From positions 124,001-188,000 of the forward strand of contig NZ_JAJSOH010000011.1 in the NCBI RefSeq assembly GCF_021277265.1: a stretch of DNA of 64,000 bases, written 5' to 3'. A program made the position numbers and the translations under genes. The notes under the pieces were generated by a model. That model was given only the letters and a program-made list of their open reading frames with translations. It ran no database searches and had not been told where the DNA came from. Shown here in pieces: positions 20,559 through 28,172 of this stretch. How positions within the stretch are numbered: the stretch's first letter is position 1; each line of letters begins with the position of its first letter. The DNA comes from Kineosporia rhizophila. GTDB lineage: Bacteria; Actinomycetota; Actinomycetes; Actinomycetales; Kineosporiaceae.

Positions 20559-20639
20559 ATGTCCGAGCCCACCTGGGACGGCCGTCCCGCGCAGTCCTGC
20601 GCGTGCACCCCTCCGTCCGCTCCTCCCGCGCCCGCCTGA
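20559..20639 (+). CDS. 26-residue micro-ORF upstream of rsgA
   Basis: ATG 20559 follows a strong GGGAGGAGG ribosome site and opens a frame reading MSEPTWDGRPAQSCACTPP and then an Ala/Pro tail, ending at TGA 20637-20639, 52 bp before rsgA. The Cys-Ala-Cys in the middle and the Pro-rich end could stall ribosomes, as in known leader peptides. Its ribosome site is better than that of rsgA itself. No homologue is known to me; it may be a leader peptide, a small protein, or chance. Confidence 0.45.
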   Translation: MSEPTWDGRPAQSCACTPPSAPPAPA

Positions 20640-20691
20640 CCGTCGCTCACCGCCGACGGCAGGGGGCACCTCATTCCGAGAGGTACCACCC

Positions 20692-21807
20692 GTGACTTCA
20701 ACGCGCTCAGATTCCAGCACCATCAGTAACGACCTGCGACCCGGTGTCGTGGTCCGCGTCGACCGAGGGGTCGCCACGGTCGAGCTCACGCCGGTCCAGA
20801 ACGAAGACCAACTGCTTGCGGACGTCGGTGAGCCGTCGGGCTCTTCGGTCTCCTTGGGCTCCCTGGGCACCGTGCGGGCCAGTTGGGGAGGCGGTCTGCT
20901 GACCGCCGTCCACGACGACCCGGACGCCGCCCCGACCACCGGTGACCGGGTCCGGCTGCGGTTCTGGCCGGACGAGCGGATCACCGTGGAGAGCGTCGAG
21001 CCCCGCCGCACCCTGCTCACCCGGGCCGACGCCGACGGCAGCGCCCGCCGCCAGACCCTGGCCGCCAACGTCGACGTGGTCGCCGTGGTCGAGGGACTGG
21101 TGCCCGACCCCGACCGCAACCGGATCGCCCGGCTCCTGGCCCTGGCCTGGGCCAGCGGGGCCGAACCGGTGGTGATCCTGACCAAGGCCGACCTCGAGCC
21201 CGAGGCGGCGCGGATCGCGGCCGAACTGCAGACGCTCAGTGCCTGCCCGGTGCTGCCGGTGTCCTCGGCCTCCGGCGACGGGCTGGCCCCGATCGCGGCG
21301 CTGTTCGCCGGGGGACGCACGGTGGCGTTGCTCGGGCCCTCCGGCGCCGGTAAGTCCAGCCTGGTCAACGCGTTGTCGGGGGACCACGTGATGCGGGTCA
21401 ACGCCCTGCGCCGCGACGGCAAGGGGCGCCACACCACGGTCACCCGGGAACTGCACCCGGTGGCCGGCGGCTACGTGATCGACGGGCCGGGGCTGCGCAG
21501 CGTCGGCATCAACACCGCGGCCGGGCTGGACCAGACCTTCGCCGACATCACCGAGCTGGCGCAGGACTGCCGGTTCTCCGACTGCGGCCACTCGGTCGAA
21601 CCGGGCTGCGCGGTGATCAGCGCGATCGAGAACGGCGACCTGGACCTGGAACGGTTCGAGTCGTACCGGGCCCTGGTGGCCGAGGGCTTCCGGCAGGAGG
21701 TGCGCCGGGACGCCCGGCTGCGGCAGGAGGAACTGCGCAAGCACAAGATCATGCACAAGGCGCTGCGCCGGCACTACCAGAAGCCGCCGGAGCGCGGCCG
21801 CTGGTGA
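20692..21807 (+). CDS. rsgA: ribosome small subunit-dependent GTPase RsgA
   Basis: A protein of 371 residues with an N-terminal OB-fold region and the circularly permuted GTPase order: G4 LTKADLEPEA, G5 VLPVSSASGDGL, G1 ALLGPSGAGKSSLVNAL, and G3 VIDGPGLRSVG, where Gly replaces the usual Thr of DTPG. The C-terminal zinc-binding segment is CRFSDCGHSVEPGCAV. RsgA helps late 30S subunit maturation. The GTG at 20692 follows a GAGAGG site. The gene lies behind a structured leader and a 26-codon micro-ORF and is followed 19 bp later by a strong hairpin. The actinobacterial context often has aroA beside it; that is absent here. Confidence 0.94.
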   Translation: MTSTRSDSSTISNDLRPGVVVRVDRGVATVELTPVQNEDQLLADVGEPSGSSVSLGSLGTVRASWGGGLLTAVHDDPDAAPTTGDRVRLRFWPDERITVESVEPRRTLLTRADADGSARRQTLAANVDVVAVVEGLVPDPDRNRIARLLALAWASGAEPVVILTKADLEPEAARIAAELQTLSACPVLPVSSASGDGLAPIAALFAGGRTVALLGPSGAGKSSLVNALSGDHVMRVNALRRDGKGRHTTVTRELHPVAGGYVIDGPGLRSVGINTAAGLDQTFADITELAQDCRFSDCGHSVEPGCAVISAIENGDLDLERFESYRALVAEGFRQEVRRDARLRQEELRKHKIMHKALRRHYQKPPERGRW

Positions 21808-21826
21808 TCTGACCACCTCGCGATGT

Positions 21827-21866
21827 GTACACATGGTCCACCTGGTACCGGGTGGACCATGTGTAC
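21827..21866 (+). terminator. 16-bp perfect inverted repeat after rsgA
   Basis: The arms at 21827-21842 (GTACACATGGTCCACC) and 21851-21866 are perfect inverted copies around an 8-base loop TGGTACCG. The hairpin starts 19 bp after the rsgA stop. There is no U-run, as is usual for GC-rich actinobacteria. The position suggests termination, but the length and lower GC of the stem also allow a protein-binding palindrome. Confidence 0.55.
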
Positions 21867-22389
21867 CGAGGAAGCGCGGACCTCGTCGTTTCCTGGCGAG
21901 GGCGGCCGGCGGCTGGGGGAGACCCGGTCGCCGGCTCTTGTTTTGCAGTACCTGGGGTTGAAGGGGTTGAGGGGGCTGGCGGAGAAGCCGGGGTTGGTTG
22001 TGCTGGAGGGGTGACTGGTCGGTGTGCTGGGGGCCAGCGGATCGGCTGTGCTGGAGGGGCCGACGGGTTGGCTGTGTTGGAGGGGCGGGTCGGCTGCGCT
22101 CTGTTCCGCGCGTGTTCACCGACAGCCGCTTCGGCATGCTGGCAGCCCTGAACAGGCACGAGTCACCGCAACTGCCTTCCTGGCGTCCACCCCCACCCGA
22201 CTACCGCAGGCTGACGGGCTGGGCGGTGCGGTCGGCGGGGCGGTTCGTCATCGGCCTCTCGGCGGGCGTGGGCGTCAGGAGAACGGGCTGTTCCTGAGGC
22301 TGTACGTGGCACGGGAGACAGGTGCTGCCTAGCGTGGTCAGTGGGAGCCGAGGCGCGTTCGGTGTTCCGTCGCCGATCGGAGGCCGCAG
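21867..22389. other. gene-free interval with a degenerate tandem array
   Basis: No convincing gene was found here: the open frames have poor third-position GC and no ribosome sites. The left half contains the array at 21996-22103. Upstream of the excalibur gene, TAGCGT at 22330-22335 is a possible -10, followed by a GGAGG site at 22379-22383. Confidence 0.5.
21996..22103. repeat. degenerate 22-26 bp tandem array
   Basis: Four full units begin at 21996, 22021, 22044 and 22070, with a partial fifth at 22092. The shared core is GGYTGTGYTGGAGGGG with variable 3' halves. The same word (GTGCTGGGG, GCTGGAG) recurs in the array at 32.5-32.9 kb. It is not a CRISPR: there are no unique spacers. Confidence 0.6.
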
Positions 22390-23013
22390 ATGGTCGATGG
22401 CTGGAGCTTCAACCCGCCGCCGCACTGGCCCCGCCCTCCCCGGGGCTGGGTGCCACCGCCCGACTGGGAGCCGGATCCGGAATGGGGACCGCTTCCTCCG
22501 GGCTGGCAGCTGTGGGTGCCCACCCCCTCGACCCGCCACCCCTGGCCGGCTGTGCTGTGCGCGGCCGGTGTGGTCGCGCTCGCCGTGGGAGCGATCAGCT
22601 GGGTGCCGCGAATGTCCGATGCTGCTCTGTTGCCGGGTGATTCCCAGCTCCGACCGGCCGGTCTCGGGTCCGGGGCGCCGGTTGTCGAAGGCACGCGTAC
22701 GCCGGAGATTCCGGGCCCGCGAACGGTGCAGAAGGAGAAGTATGCACCGCCCGTCGAGGCCACCCAGATGACCCAGGAGACGGCCCCCCGCTTCAAGAAC
22801 TGCGACCGGCTCGTCGCCGAGTATCCGCACGGGGTCGGCCTGCCCGAGGCGGTGGACGTGCCCGCGCCCCGGCGCGACGAGCGGCGCTCCGGTGCCGAAG
22901 ACGGGCCGGGACTGTCGTCGCCGGTGGTGGATTTTGGCCGTAGTACAGCCCTTTACGGGGCCAACCAGGGCCTGGACCTGGACCAGGACGGGATCGCCTG
23001 CGAGCGGGCGTGA
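22390..23013 (+). CDS. membrane-anchored excalibur-domain protein
   Basis: A protein of 207 residues. The N terminus is Trp/Pro-rich (FNPPPHWPRPPRGWVPPPDW and PLPPGWQLWVP), followed by one hydrophobic segment around residues 52-72 (AVLCAAGVVALAVGAI). The C terminus carries a split excalibur calcium-binding motif: FKNCDRLVAEYPHGVG near residue 137, then an insertion of about 35 residues, then YGANQGLDLDQDGIACERA. The DxDxDG loop and paired cysteines are kept. An outside-facing domain is expected. The start is ATG 22390 with GGAGG upstream. A tandem array begins exactly at the stop codon. Confidence 0.7.
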   Translation: MVDGWSFNPPPHWPRPPRGWVPPPDWEPDPEWGPLPPGWQLWVPTPSTRHPWPAVLCAAGVVALAVGAISWVPRMSDAALLPGDSQLRPAGLGSGAPVVEGTRTPEIPGPRTVQKEKYAPPVEATQMTQETAPRFKNCDRLVAEYPHGVGLPEAVDVPAPRRDERRSGAEDGPGLSSPVVDFGRSTALYGANQGLDLDQDGIACERA

Positions 23014-23113
23014 CCGGCGATGACTGGCCTTGACGGTGATGGGCCGGCTTTGAGGGCGATGACTGCTGATGGCTGACCTTGACGGCGATGACGCGCCTTG
23101 AGCGGCGATGACC
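23008..23113. repeat. tandem array starting at the excalibur stop codon
   Basis: About five units of 18-28 bp share the core TTGACGGCGATGAC. The first unit is GCGTGACCGGCGATGACT, in which GCG TGA is the last codon and stop of the excalibur gene. Later units begin near 23026, 23044, 23065 and 23093. Confidence 0.6.
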
Positions 23114-23263
23114 GGCGGTGGGCGAATCGGCACTCTTGCATGGTTCGGTGTCGAGATGGCTTGTGTGGTCGGCCGATTGCCGAAACGCCGAGGGGGCGGG
23201 GATACGCCCTCGCGGTTATCCACAGATTTCGCTTCTGGGGGCGAGATTGCCGGCCGGGGCGCC

Positions 23264-23269
23264 TAGTAT
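23264..23269 (+). promoter_or_regulatory. candidate -10 of the TPR gene transcript
   Basis: TAGTAT lies in a locally AT-richer segment with no other good promoter before the TPR gene. A start near 23276 would give a leader of about 280 nt containing two possible coupled ORFs. No -35 at proper spacing was seen. Confidence 0.35.
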
Positions 23270-23323
23270 CGGTGGTGCTGGAACCGGCCTGCGGTGAAAA
23301 GTACTGCGAGACAGGAGGTAATC

Positions 23324-23371
23324 GTGTCGTTTCGGATGCACGGTACCTCTGGGGTCCTGGTGCCCCGGTGA
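23324..23371 (+). CDS. 15-residue leader ORF with a perfect ribosome site
   Basis: GTG 23324 follows AGGAGGT at 23313-23319, one of the best ribosome sites in the window. The peptide is MSFRMHGTSGVLVPR. Its TGA stop shares bases with the ATG at 23371 (TGATG) of a 62-codon frame, which in turn overlaps the TPR gene start. Codon choice is not clearly coding, so confidence is low. Confidence 0.3.
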   Translation: MSFRMHGTSGVLVPR

Positions 23372-23559
23372 TGCAGGAGGGTAGGCGGAAGGCTGTTGCC
23401 GGGGAGGTCCCGCTCGGTGTGGATGTGTTCCATCTGACCGTTTCGGGCGCTCTCGCAGGCGCGAATGTTGTTCAGCGGGAGCGTGTCAGGAGTCACGTTG
23501 GCTTCTGCCCGGCTCCGGCCGAACAGGGTAACGAACGTGAAGAAGGAGCCCCCCGATGA
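23371..23559 (+). CDS. doubtful 62-residue ORF bridging leader and TPR gene
   Basis: The frame opens at ATG 23371 (TGATG with the leader ORF) and ends at TGA 23557-23559, overlapping ATG 23556 of the TPR gene. About 61 percent of its third positions are G or C, far below neighbouring genes, so it may be untranslated leader. The chain of overlaps is the only support. Confidence 0.2.
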   Translation: MQEGRRKAVAGEVPLGVDVFHLTVSGALAGANVVQRERVRSHVGFCPAPAEQGNEREEGAPR

Positions 23560-24401
23560 CGCAGTCCACCAGTACCAGTGAATGCGGTGATCCCGTCGAA
23601 CCCGGAGCCCTCGTCCGGGCCGGGTGCGCCGCGGCCGACCGTGGCCACCTGCGCGAGGCGCTGCGCCTGTTCGGGGCGGCGGCGCTGGCCGGTGACGCCT
23701 CGGCCCAGCTGAACCTGGGCAACACCTACATGCAGCTGGGCCGCCGGTCCGAGGCGGCCGAGGCGTTCGGGGCGGCGCTGGCCGCAGGTGAGCCGGGAGC
23801 GGCCTACTGCCTGGGCCGCGCCCTCGAGGACCTGGGCGACGTCGACGCCGCGCTCGAGGCGTACCGGCAGGCCTGGGCCGAGGGTGACGCCAAGGGCGCG
23901 ATCGGCGCCAGCTGGATCCTGAGTGACCGCGGGCACCGCATCGAGTCGTTCGAGCTGCTGCGGGCGGCGGTCGGGCAGGGCAGCGATCTGGCGGCCGGTG
24001 TGCTGGGCGTGCGGCTGTGGGAAGAGGAACGCGCCCGGGAGGCCGAAGGGCTGCTCAGTCGCGGCCTCACCCTGTATCCGCCGACCCGCCCGCCGCTGGC
24101 CGAGATGTACCTCGAGCAGGGGCGCGCGGCCGAGGCCCTGGCCGTGCTGCGCGACGGTACCCAGGCCCTCGAGGTCGAGTGCTTCCTGCCGATGGGCAAC
24201 CTGCTCTACGAGGTGGCCGACAACTCCGAGGCGGCCGAGGCGGCCTACCGCATGGGGCTGAGCCTGGGCGATGCCAACTGCCGCCTGAACCTGGCGTTGC
24301 TGCTGCGCGCCACCGACCGCGAGGAGGAGGGCATGGCCCTGCTCGTGGCTGCGGTCGAGGCCGGCGACGAGCTGGCCCGCAAGCACATGGACCTGGAGTG
24401 A
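23556..24401 (+). CDS. TPR/Sel1-like repeat protein
   Basis: A protein of 281 residues built almost entirely of helical repeats of about 36 residues: AALAGDASAQLNLGNTYMQLGRRSEAAEAFGAAL, then GEPGAAYCLGRALEDLGDVDAALEAYRQAW, and near the end DNSEAAEAAYRMGLSLGDANCRLNLALLL. The GxAxAxxxLG pattern resembles Sel1/TPR repeats used for protein binding. No signal peptide, membrane helix or catalytic domain is seen. The start is ATG 23556 with GAAGGAG upstream. The partner is unknown. The next gene is a BrkB protein 99 bp downstream on the same strand. Confidence 0.75.
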   Translation: MTQSTSTSECGDPVEPGALVRAGCAAADRGHLREALRLFGAAALAGDASAQLNLGNTYMQLGRRSEAAEAFGAALAAGEPGAAYCLGRALEDLGDVDAALEAYRQAWAEGDAKGAIGASWILSDRGHRIESFELLRAAVGQGSDLAAGVLGVRLWEEERAREAEGLLSRGLTLYPPTRPPLAEMYLEQGRAAEALAVLRDGTQALEVECFLPMGNLLYEVADNSEAAEAAYRMGLSLGDANCRLNLALLLRATDREEEGMALLVAAVEAGDELARKHMDLE

Positions 24402-24500
24402 CCCGCAGGCCTTCGGGGTGCCGGGGCCGCCGCGTACCGGCATCCTGGTAGCCCTGGCAGTGGGCGCGACCACGCCCTTCGGAAAAGGTGTGGTGGGCGA

Positions 24501-25895
24501 GTGTCGGTCGGTGAGCGGGCGGAGCGGCTGCACGACCGGGTGGACCGGTTCCAGCAGAAGCACCGGGTCGTCGGATTCCCTTTGGCCGTCGTGTACAAGT
24601 TCTTCGACGACCAGGGCGGGTACCTGGCCGCGCTGATCACCTACTACGGCTTCCTGTCGGTGTTCCCGCTCCTGCTGCTCCTGGCCTCGGTGCTCGGCTT
24701 CATCCTGCAGGGCAACCCCGACCTGCAGCGCGAGATCCTCGACTCCGCCCTGAGCCAGTTCCCGGTGATCGGCGACCAGCTGGGCGACCCGCGGGGGCTG
24801 CGGGGCAGCGCCACCGCGGTGGCGATCGGCCTGGTCGGCTCGATCTACGGTGCCCTCGGCGTGGCCAACGCCACGCAGAACGCGATGAACACGATGTGGG
24901 CGGTGCCCCGCAACCGGCGGCCCAACCCGATCGCCGCCCGGGTGCGCAGCCTCTTCCTGCTCGCCGTGGGGGCGCTGACCTTCATCGTCACCGGCAGCCT
25001 GGGCAGCATCGGCACCAACGTCAACGGGTTCGCCGACCTGCTCAACTTCAACGAGGTCCTGCGCTTGGCCTCCGGCCTGGCCGGTATCACCCTGATCACC
25101 CTGTTCTTCATGTTCCTGTTCCGGTGGGGCACCACCCGCCGGCTCAGCCGGCGCGACGTGCTGCCCGGCGCCGTCGCAGCTGCCCTGGTGTGGCAGGCCC
25201 TGCAGCAGTTCGGCACGGTCTACGTGGGCAGCGTGGTGCGTCAGGCCGACGCCACCAACGGGGTGTTCGCCATCGTCCTGGGCCTGATCGCCTGGATCTA
25301 CCTGGCCGTGGTGGCCCTGCTGATCTGCGCCGAGGCCAACGTGGTGCGCGTGCGTGAGCTCTTCCCCCGCACCCTGCTCACCCCCTTCACCGACGACGTC
25401 GACCTCACTGACGCCGATCAGCGCGCCTACCGCAGCTACGCCCGGGCCCAGCGCACCAAGGACTTCGAATGGGTCGACGTGGGCTTCGAGCACGGCGGTC
25501 AGAACGCCACTGCGCGCCGCCGTCGTCGGCTCGCCCGGGCCCAGGCCAAAGAGGCCTTGCGTGCGCAGGAGGCTCAGGGAGATCAGGAGGCCCGCGGAGA
25601 TCAGGAGACCCGCGGAGATCAGGAGACCCACGGGGAGCAGGAGTCGCAGAGCGTTTCCGGGCCGACCCGTTCCGAGCCTGGTGCACCCGTGATCCCCGAG
25701 ATGCGGGACTCGTCCAATGACCAGACCACGTCCGGGGCCGGCGCCCCGAGCGGAACTGGTTCTGGAGCCGGTCCTGGCGATGGTTCTGGAGCCGGTCCTG
25801 GCGCTGGTTCTGGAGCGGGTTCTGGAGTCGGGCCCAGGCGGGCGGAGCCGAACCCGAACGGTCCCGGCGGCGAACGGCCCGAACGAGCATCGTGA
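24501..25895 (+). CDS. YihY/BrkB family inner-membrane protein (copy 2)
   Basis: A protein of 464 residues. The membrane part (about residues 35-290) contains the family signature GGYLAALITYYGFLSVFPLLLLL, GLVGSIYGALGVANATQNAMN and ATNGVFAIVLGLIAWIYLAVV with GxxxN-type helices. After a basic linker (ARRRRRLARAQAKEAL) comes a hydrophilic tail with two repeat tracts: GDQEARGDQETRGDQE and SGAGPG-rich runs, coded by 18-bp and 24-bp DNA repeats. The start is GTG 24501. The function of the family is not established. Compared with copy 1 the membrane part is more canonical and the tail has expanded by DNA repeats. Confidence 0.85.
   Translation: MSVGERAERLHDRVDRFQQKHRVVGFPLAVVYKFFDDQGGYLAALITYYGFLSVFPLLLLLASVLGFILQGNPDLQREILDSALSQFPVIGDQLGDPRGLRGSATAVAIGLVGSIYGALGVANATQNAMNTMWAVPRNRRPNPIAARVRSLFLLAVGALTFIVTGSLGSIGTNVNGFADLLNFNEVLRLASGLAGITLITLFFMFLFRWGTTRRLSRRDVLPGAVAAALVWQALQQFGTVYVGSVVRQADATNGVFAIVLGLIAWIYLAVVALLICAEANVVRVRELFPRTLLTPFTDDVDLTDADQRAYRSYARAQRTKDFEWVDVGFEHGGQNATARRRRRLARAQAKEALRAQEAQGDQEARGDQETRGDQETHGEQESQSVSGPTRSEPGAPVIPEMRDSSNDQTTSGAGAPSGTGSGAGPGDGSGAGPGAGSGAGSGVGPRRAEPNPNGPGGERPERAS
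25578..25649 (+). repeat. 18-bp coding tandem repeat in the BrkB tail
   Basis: Four 18-bp units begin at 25578, 25596, 25614 and 25632 (GGAGATCAGGAGACCCGC with changes). They encode the GDQETR hexapeptide repeat. Being a multiple of three, the array keeps the frame. Confidence 0.75.
25758..25832 (+). repeat. 24-bp coding tandem repeat in the BrkB tail
   Basis: Two near-identical 24-bp units (25758-25781 and 25782-25805, beginning GGTTCTGGAGCCGGTCCTGG) are followed by two shortened units. They encode the GSGAGPG-rich end of the protein. Confidence 0.75.
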
Positions 25896-25973
25896 TACTG
25901 ACCCGTCGGCCGCCGATCCCGTGGATCATGAGAGGCCGGACCCCACCCCCGGCGGCGGAGGAGGAAGTCAGGC

Positions 25974-27830
25974 GTGGCTGCGATGAGCTACATGGCCGAG
26001 CGGTGCGGGGCCTGGCCGGTCGGTGACGACCCGGACGCCGCGGCCCTGGAGTTCCGGCTGTTCTTCCCGGCCGGTGTCGACCCGGGCATCCAGTCGCTCG
26101 AGGTGACCGGCACGTTCGCCGCCCCCGGCGCTGCGCCCCTGCAGATGACCAGAGACGCGTCGGATCCCCGCGGGGAGTTCTGGACGGCCACCACCCCCGG
26201 CCCGGTCCCGGCCGGGTTCTACGAATACGCCTACGACGTACGCTTCCACAACGACAGCACCCGCCGGGTGGCCGACCCGTGTGCGCGCTACAGCGGCCTC
26301 GGTGAGCTTCGTTCCGGTGTGGTGGTCGGGGGCAGCAGCCCGGCCCAGAACACTGTGCGCCCCCTGGCCCACAAACGTCTTCAATTACAAGACCTGATCG
26401 TCTACGAACTGATGCCGGACGACTTCACCGCCGGCTACCGCGGCTCACGGGCCCCGCTCGACGCCGTCCACGACAAGCTCGACCACCTCGCCGCCGTCGG
26501 GATCAATGCCATCCTCTTCATGCCCTGGACGGCGTGGCGCAATCGCGACTTCGACTGGGGCTACGAACCGTTCCAGTACTTCGCGCTGGAGGCCCGCTAC
26601 GCAGACGCTCCCGACACCCCGGCCGAGAAGCTCTCCCGCCTCAAGAACCTGATCAGCGCCTGCCACGACCGGGGTATCCAGGTGATCATGGACGGGGTGT
26701 TCAACCACGTCAGCCGCGAGTTCCCCTACCCGCAGCTGTACCAGGACCCGCAGACCTGCCCGTTCACCGCCGCGACCTTCGGCGGCTCGTTCACCGGGCT
26801 GCAGGATCTGGACTTCGCCGCCGAGTGCACCAACGACCTGGTCCTGGACGTGTGCACCTACTGGGCCGGGCAGTTCGGGCTGGACGGGATCCGGCTGGAC
26901 AACACGGTGAACTTCTACGTGCCGGGCGACCTGCGCGGCCTGCCTCGCCTGCTCTCCTCGATGCAGGAGTGGCTGCAGGAGCGCGAGGAACAGAACTTCA
27001 CCTTCACCGTCGAGCACATCGACGCCAGTGCGGTCACCTTGACCAACGCCACCGACACGCACAGCTTCTGGGACAACTCGCTGCACGAGCTGACGTTCGA
27101 GTGGCTGTGGACCGGTGGCTTCGACGAGCGGCTGCTGCCGGCCCTGAACAACCGCCGGTTCCTGCAGGACAAGCGCAAGGCGCCCACGCTGTACCTGAGT
27201 AACCACGACCACTCGCACGTGAACCAGAGAGCCGGAGCCAAGGACGAGGTCGGCGCACCGGGCAGTTGGTGGCGGGTGCAGCCGTACCTGATCGCGCTCT
27301 TCACCTCCACCGCGGTTCCACTGGTGCACAACGGGCAGGAGTTCGGCGAGGAGCACTACCTGCCCGAGAACGACCACGACACCGGCCGCCGGGTCACACC
27401 GCGGCCGCTGCGCTGGAAGATCGCCGGAGACCGGATCGGCCGCTCGCTCACCGCACTGCACGGCGCCCTGGCCCGGATCCGCACCCGGCACCCGGCCCTG
27501 CGCTCGGAGTTCATGTACCCGCGGTTCTGGCCGGAGGCCGACACCGGGCCCCGTCCGGAGGGGATCGGTGTCGACACAAACGCCCGCACCGCCGTCTTTC
27601 ATCGGTGGGCCGGTGGTGCTCTGGTCGAGAACATCGTCGTCGTGCTCAATTTCGCCGATGTCGACCAGGTGGTGACCACTCCGTTCCCCCTCGACGGCAC
27701 CTGGGTCGACCTGCTCGCGGGGGAGATCGACCCCGACCGGCCGTGGTCGGTGGAGGTCTCCGGCTTCACCGCAGCGGTCCCGACCCCCTCCCACTGGGGT
27801 CGGGTTCTCTGCCGTCTGCACGTGCCCTGA
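25974..27830 (+). CDS. GH13 alpha-amylase family enzyme
   Basis: A protein of 618 residues. An N-terminal E-set/CBM48-like domain (LEFRLFFPAGVDPG to about residue 130) precedes a GH13 barrel. Motifs in order: DGVFNHVSREF, FGLDGIRLDNTVNF (nucleophile Asp), TFTVEHIDASA (acid Glu) and LYLSNHDHSHVNQ (third Asp), so all three catalytic carboxylates are present. A C-terminal beta domain ends VLNFADVDQVVTTPF. There is no signal peptide, so it probably acts on internal glucan. GTG 25974 follows GGAGGAGG; ATG 25983 is an alternative. Exact specificity is not readable. It is not next to the tre genes. Confidence 0.85.
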   Translation: MAAMSYMAERCGAWPVGDDPDAAALEFRLFFPAGVDPGIQSLEVTGTFAAPGAAPLQMTRDASDPRGEFWTATTPGPVPAGFYEYAYDVRFHNDSTRRVADPCARYSGLGELRSGVVVGGSSPAQNTVRPLAHKRLQLQDLIVYELMPDDFTAGYRGSRAPLDAVHDKLDHLAAVGINAILFMPWTAWRNRDFDWGYEPFQYFALEARYADAPDTPAEKLSRLKNLISACHDRGIQVIMDGVFNHVSREFPYPQLYQDPQTCPFTAATFGGSFTGLQDLDFAAECTNDLVLDVCTYWAGQFGLDGIRLDNTVNFYVPGDLRGLPRLLSSMQEWLQEREEQNFTFTVEHIDASAVTLTNATDTHSFWDNSLHELTFEWLWTGGFDERLLPALNNRRFLQDKRKAPTLYLSNHDHSHVNQRAGAKDEVGAPGSWWRVQPYLIALFTSTAVPLVHNGQEFGEEHYLPENDHDTGRRVTPRPLRWKIAGDRIGRSLTALHGALARIRTRHPALRSEFMYPRFWPEADTGPRPEGIGVDTNARTAVFHRWAGGALVENIVVVLNFADVDQVVTTPFPLDGTWVDLLAGEIDPDRPWSVEVSGFTAAVPTPSHWGRVLCRLHVP

Positions 27831-27859
27831 CCTCGAGGTGAATCAGCGGGAGAGTCACG

Positions 27860-28156
27860 ATGCTCATCAACCTGAACCGCAGTGGCGGTTTCGCCGCTGT
27901 TCCGGGGCTCGGCCGCAAACTGTCGGTGGACACCAGTAGCCTTCCCAAAAATGAGGCAGAACAACTGGAGTCGGCCGCACGGGCGGTCCTCTCCGGCCGG
28001 CAGCCGCCGGAACCGACACCACCCACCGCGGGTGACCGTTACACCTATCACCTGACCGTGCAAGAAGGATCAGCCAGTCACTCCCTGACCGTCACCGAGC
28101 CCTTCGAGGACCCGGCGATGGACACCCTGATCGACCTGCTGTCGTCCTGTTCGTGA
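27860..28156 (+). CDS. emfourin-like protealysin inhibitor
   Basis: A protein of 98 residues with the layout of the emfourin family: MLINLNRSGGFAAVPG at the start, VDTSSLPKNEAEQLESA in the middle, and DRYTYHLTVQEGSASHSLTV followed by a short amphipathic helix (MDTLIDLL). Emfourins are protein inhibitors of protealysin-like M4 proteases and are encoded beside them. Here the partner protease starts 16 bp downstream on the same strand, which strongly supports the call. No signal peptide is seen, matching a cytoplasmic inhibitor. It probably keeps the protease silent inside the cell. Confidence 0.8.
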   Translation: MLINLNRSGGFAAVPGLGRKLSVDTSSLPKNEAEQLESAARAVLSGRQPPEPTPPTAGDRYTYHLTVQEGSASHSLTVTEPFEDPAMDTLIDLLSSCS

Positions 28157-28172
28157 GCCAAGGGGGAGCGAA

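Noticed and set aside
21823-22014. 63-codon open frame after rsgA
   Set aside because: It starts inside the 16-bp inverted repeat, has no ribosome site and ends in a repeat array; no family resemblance.
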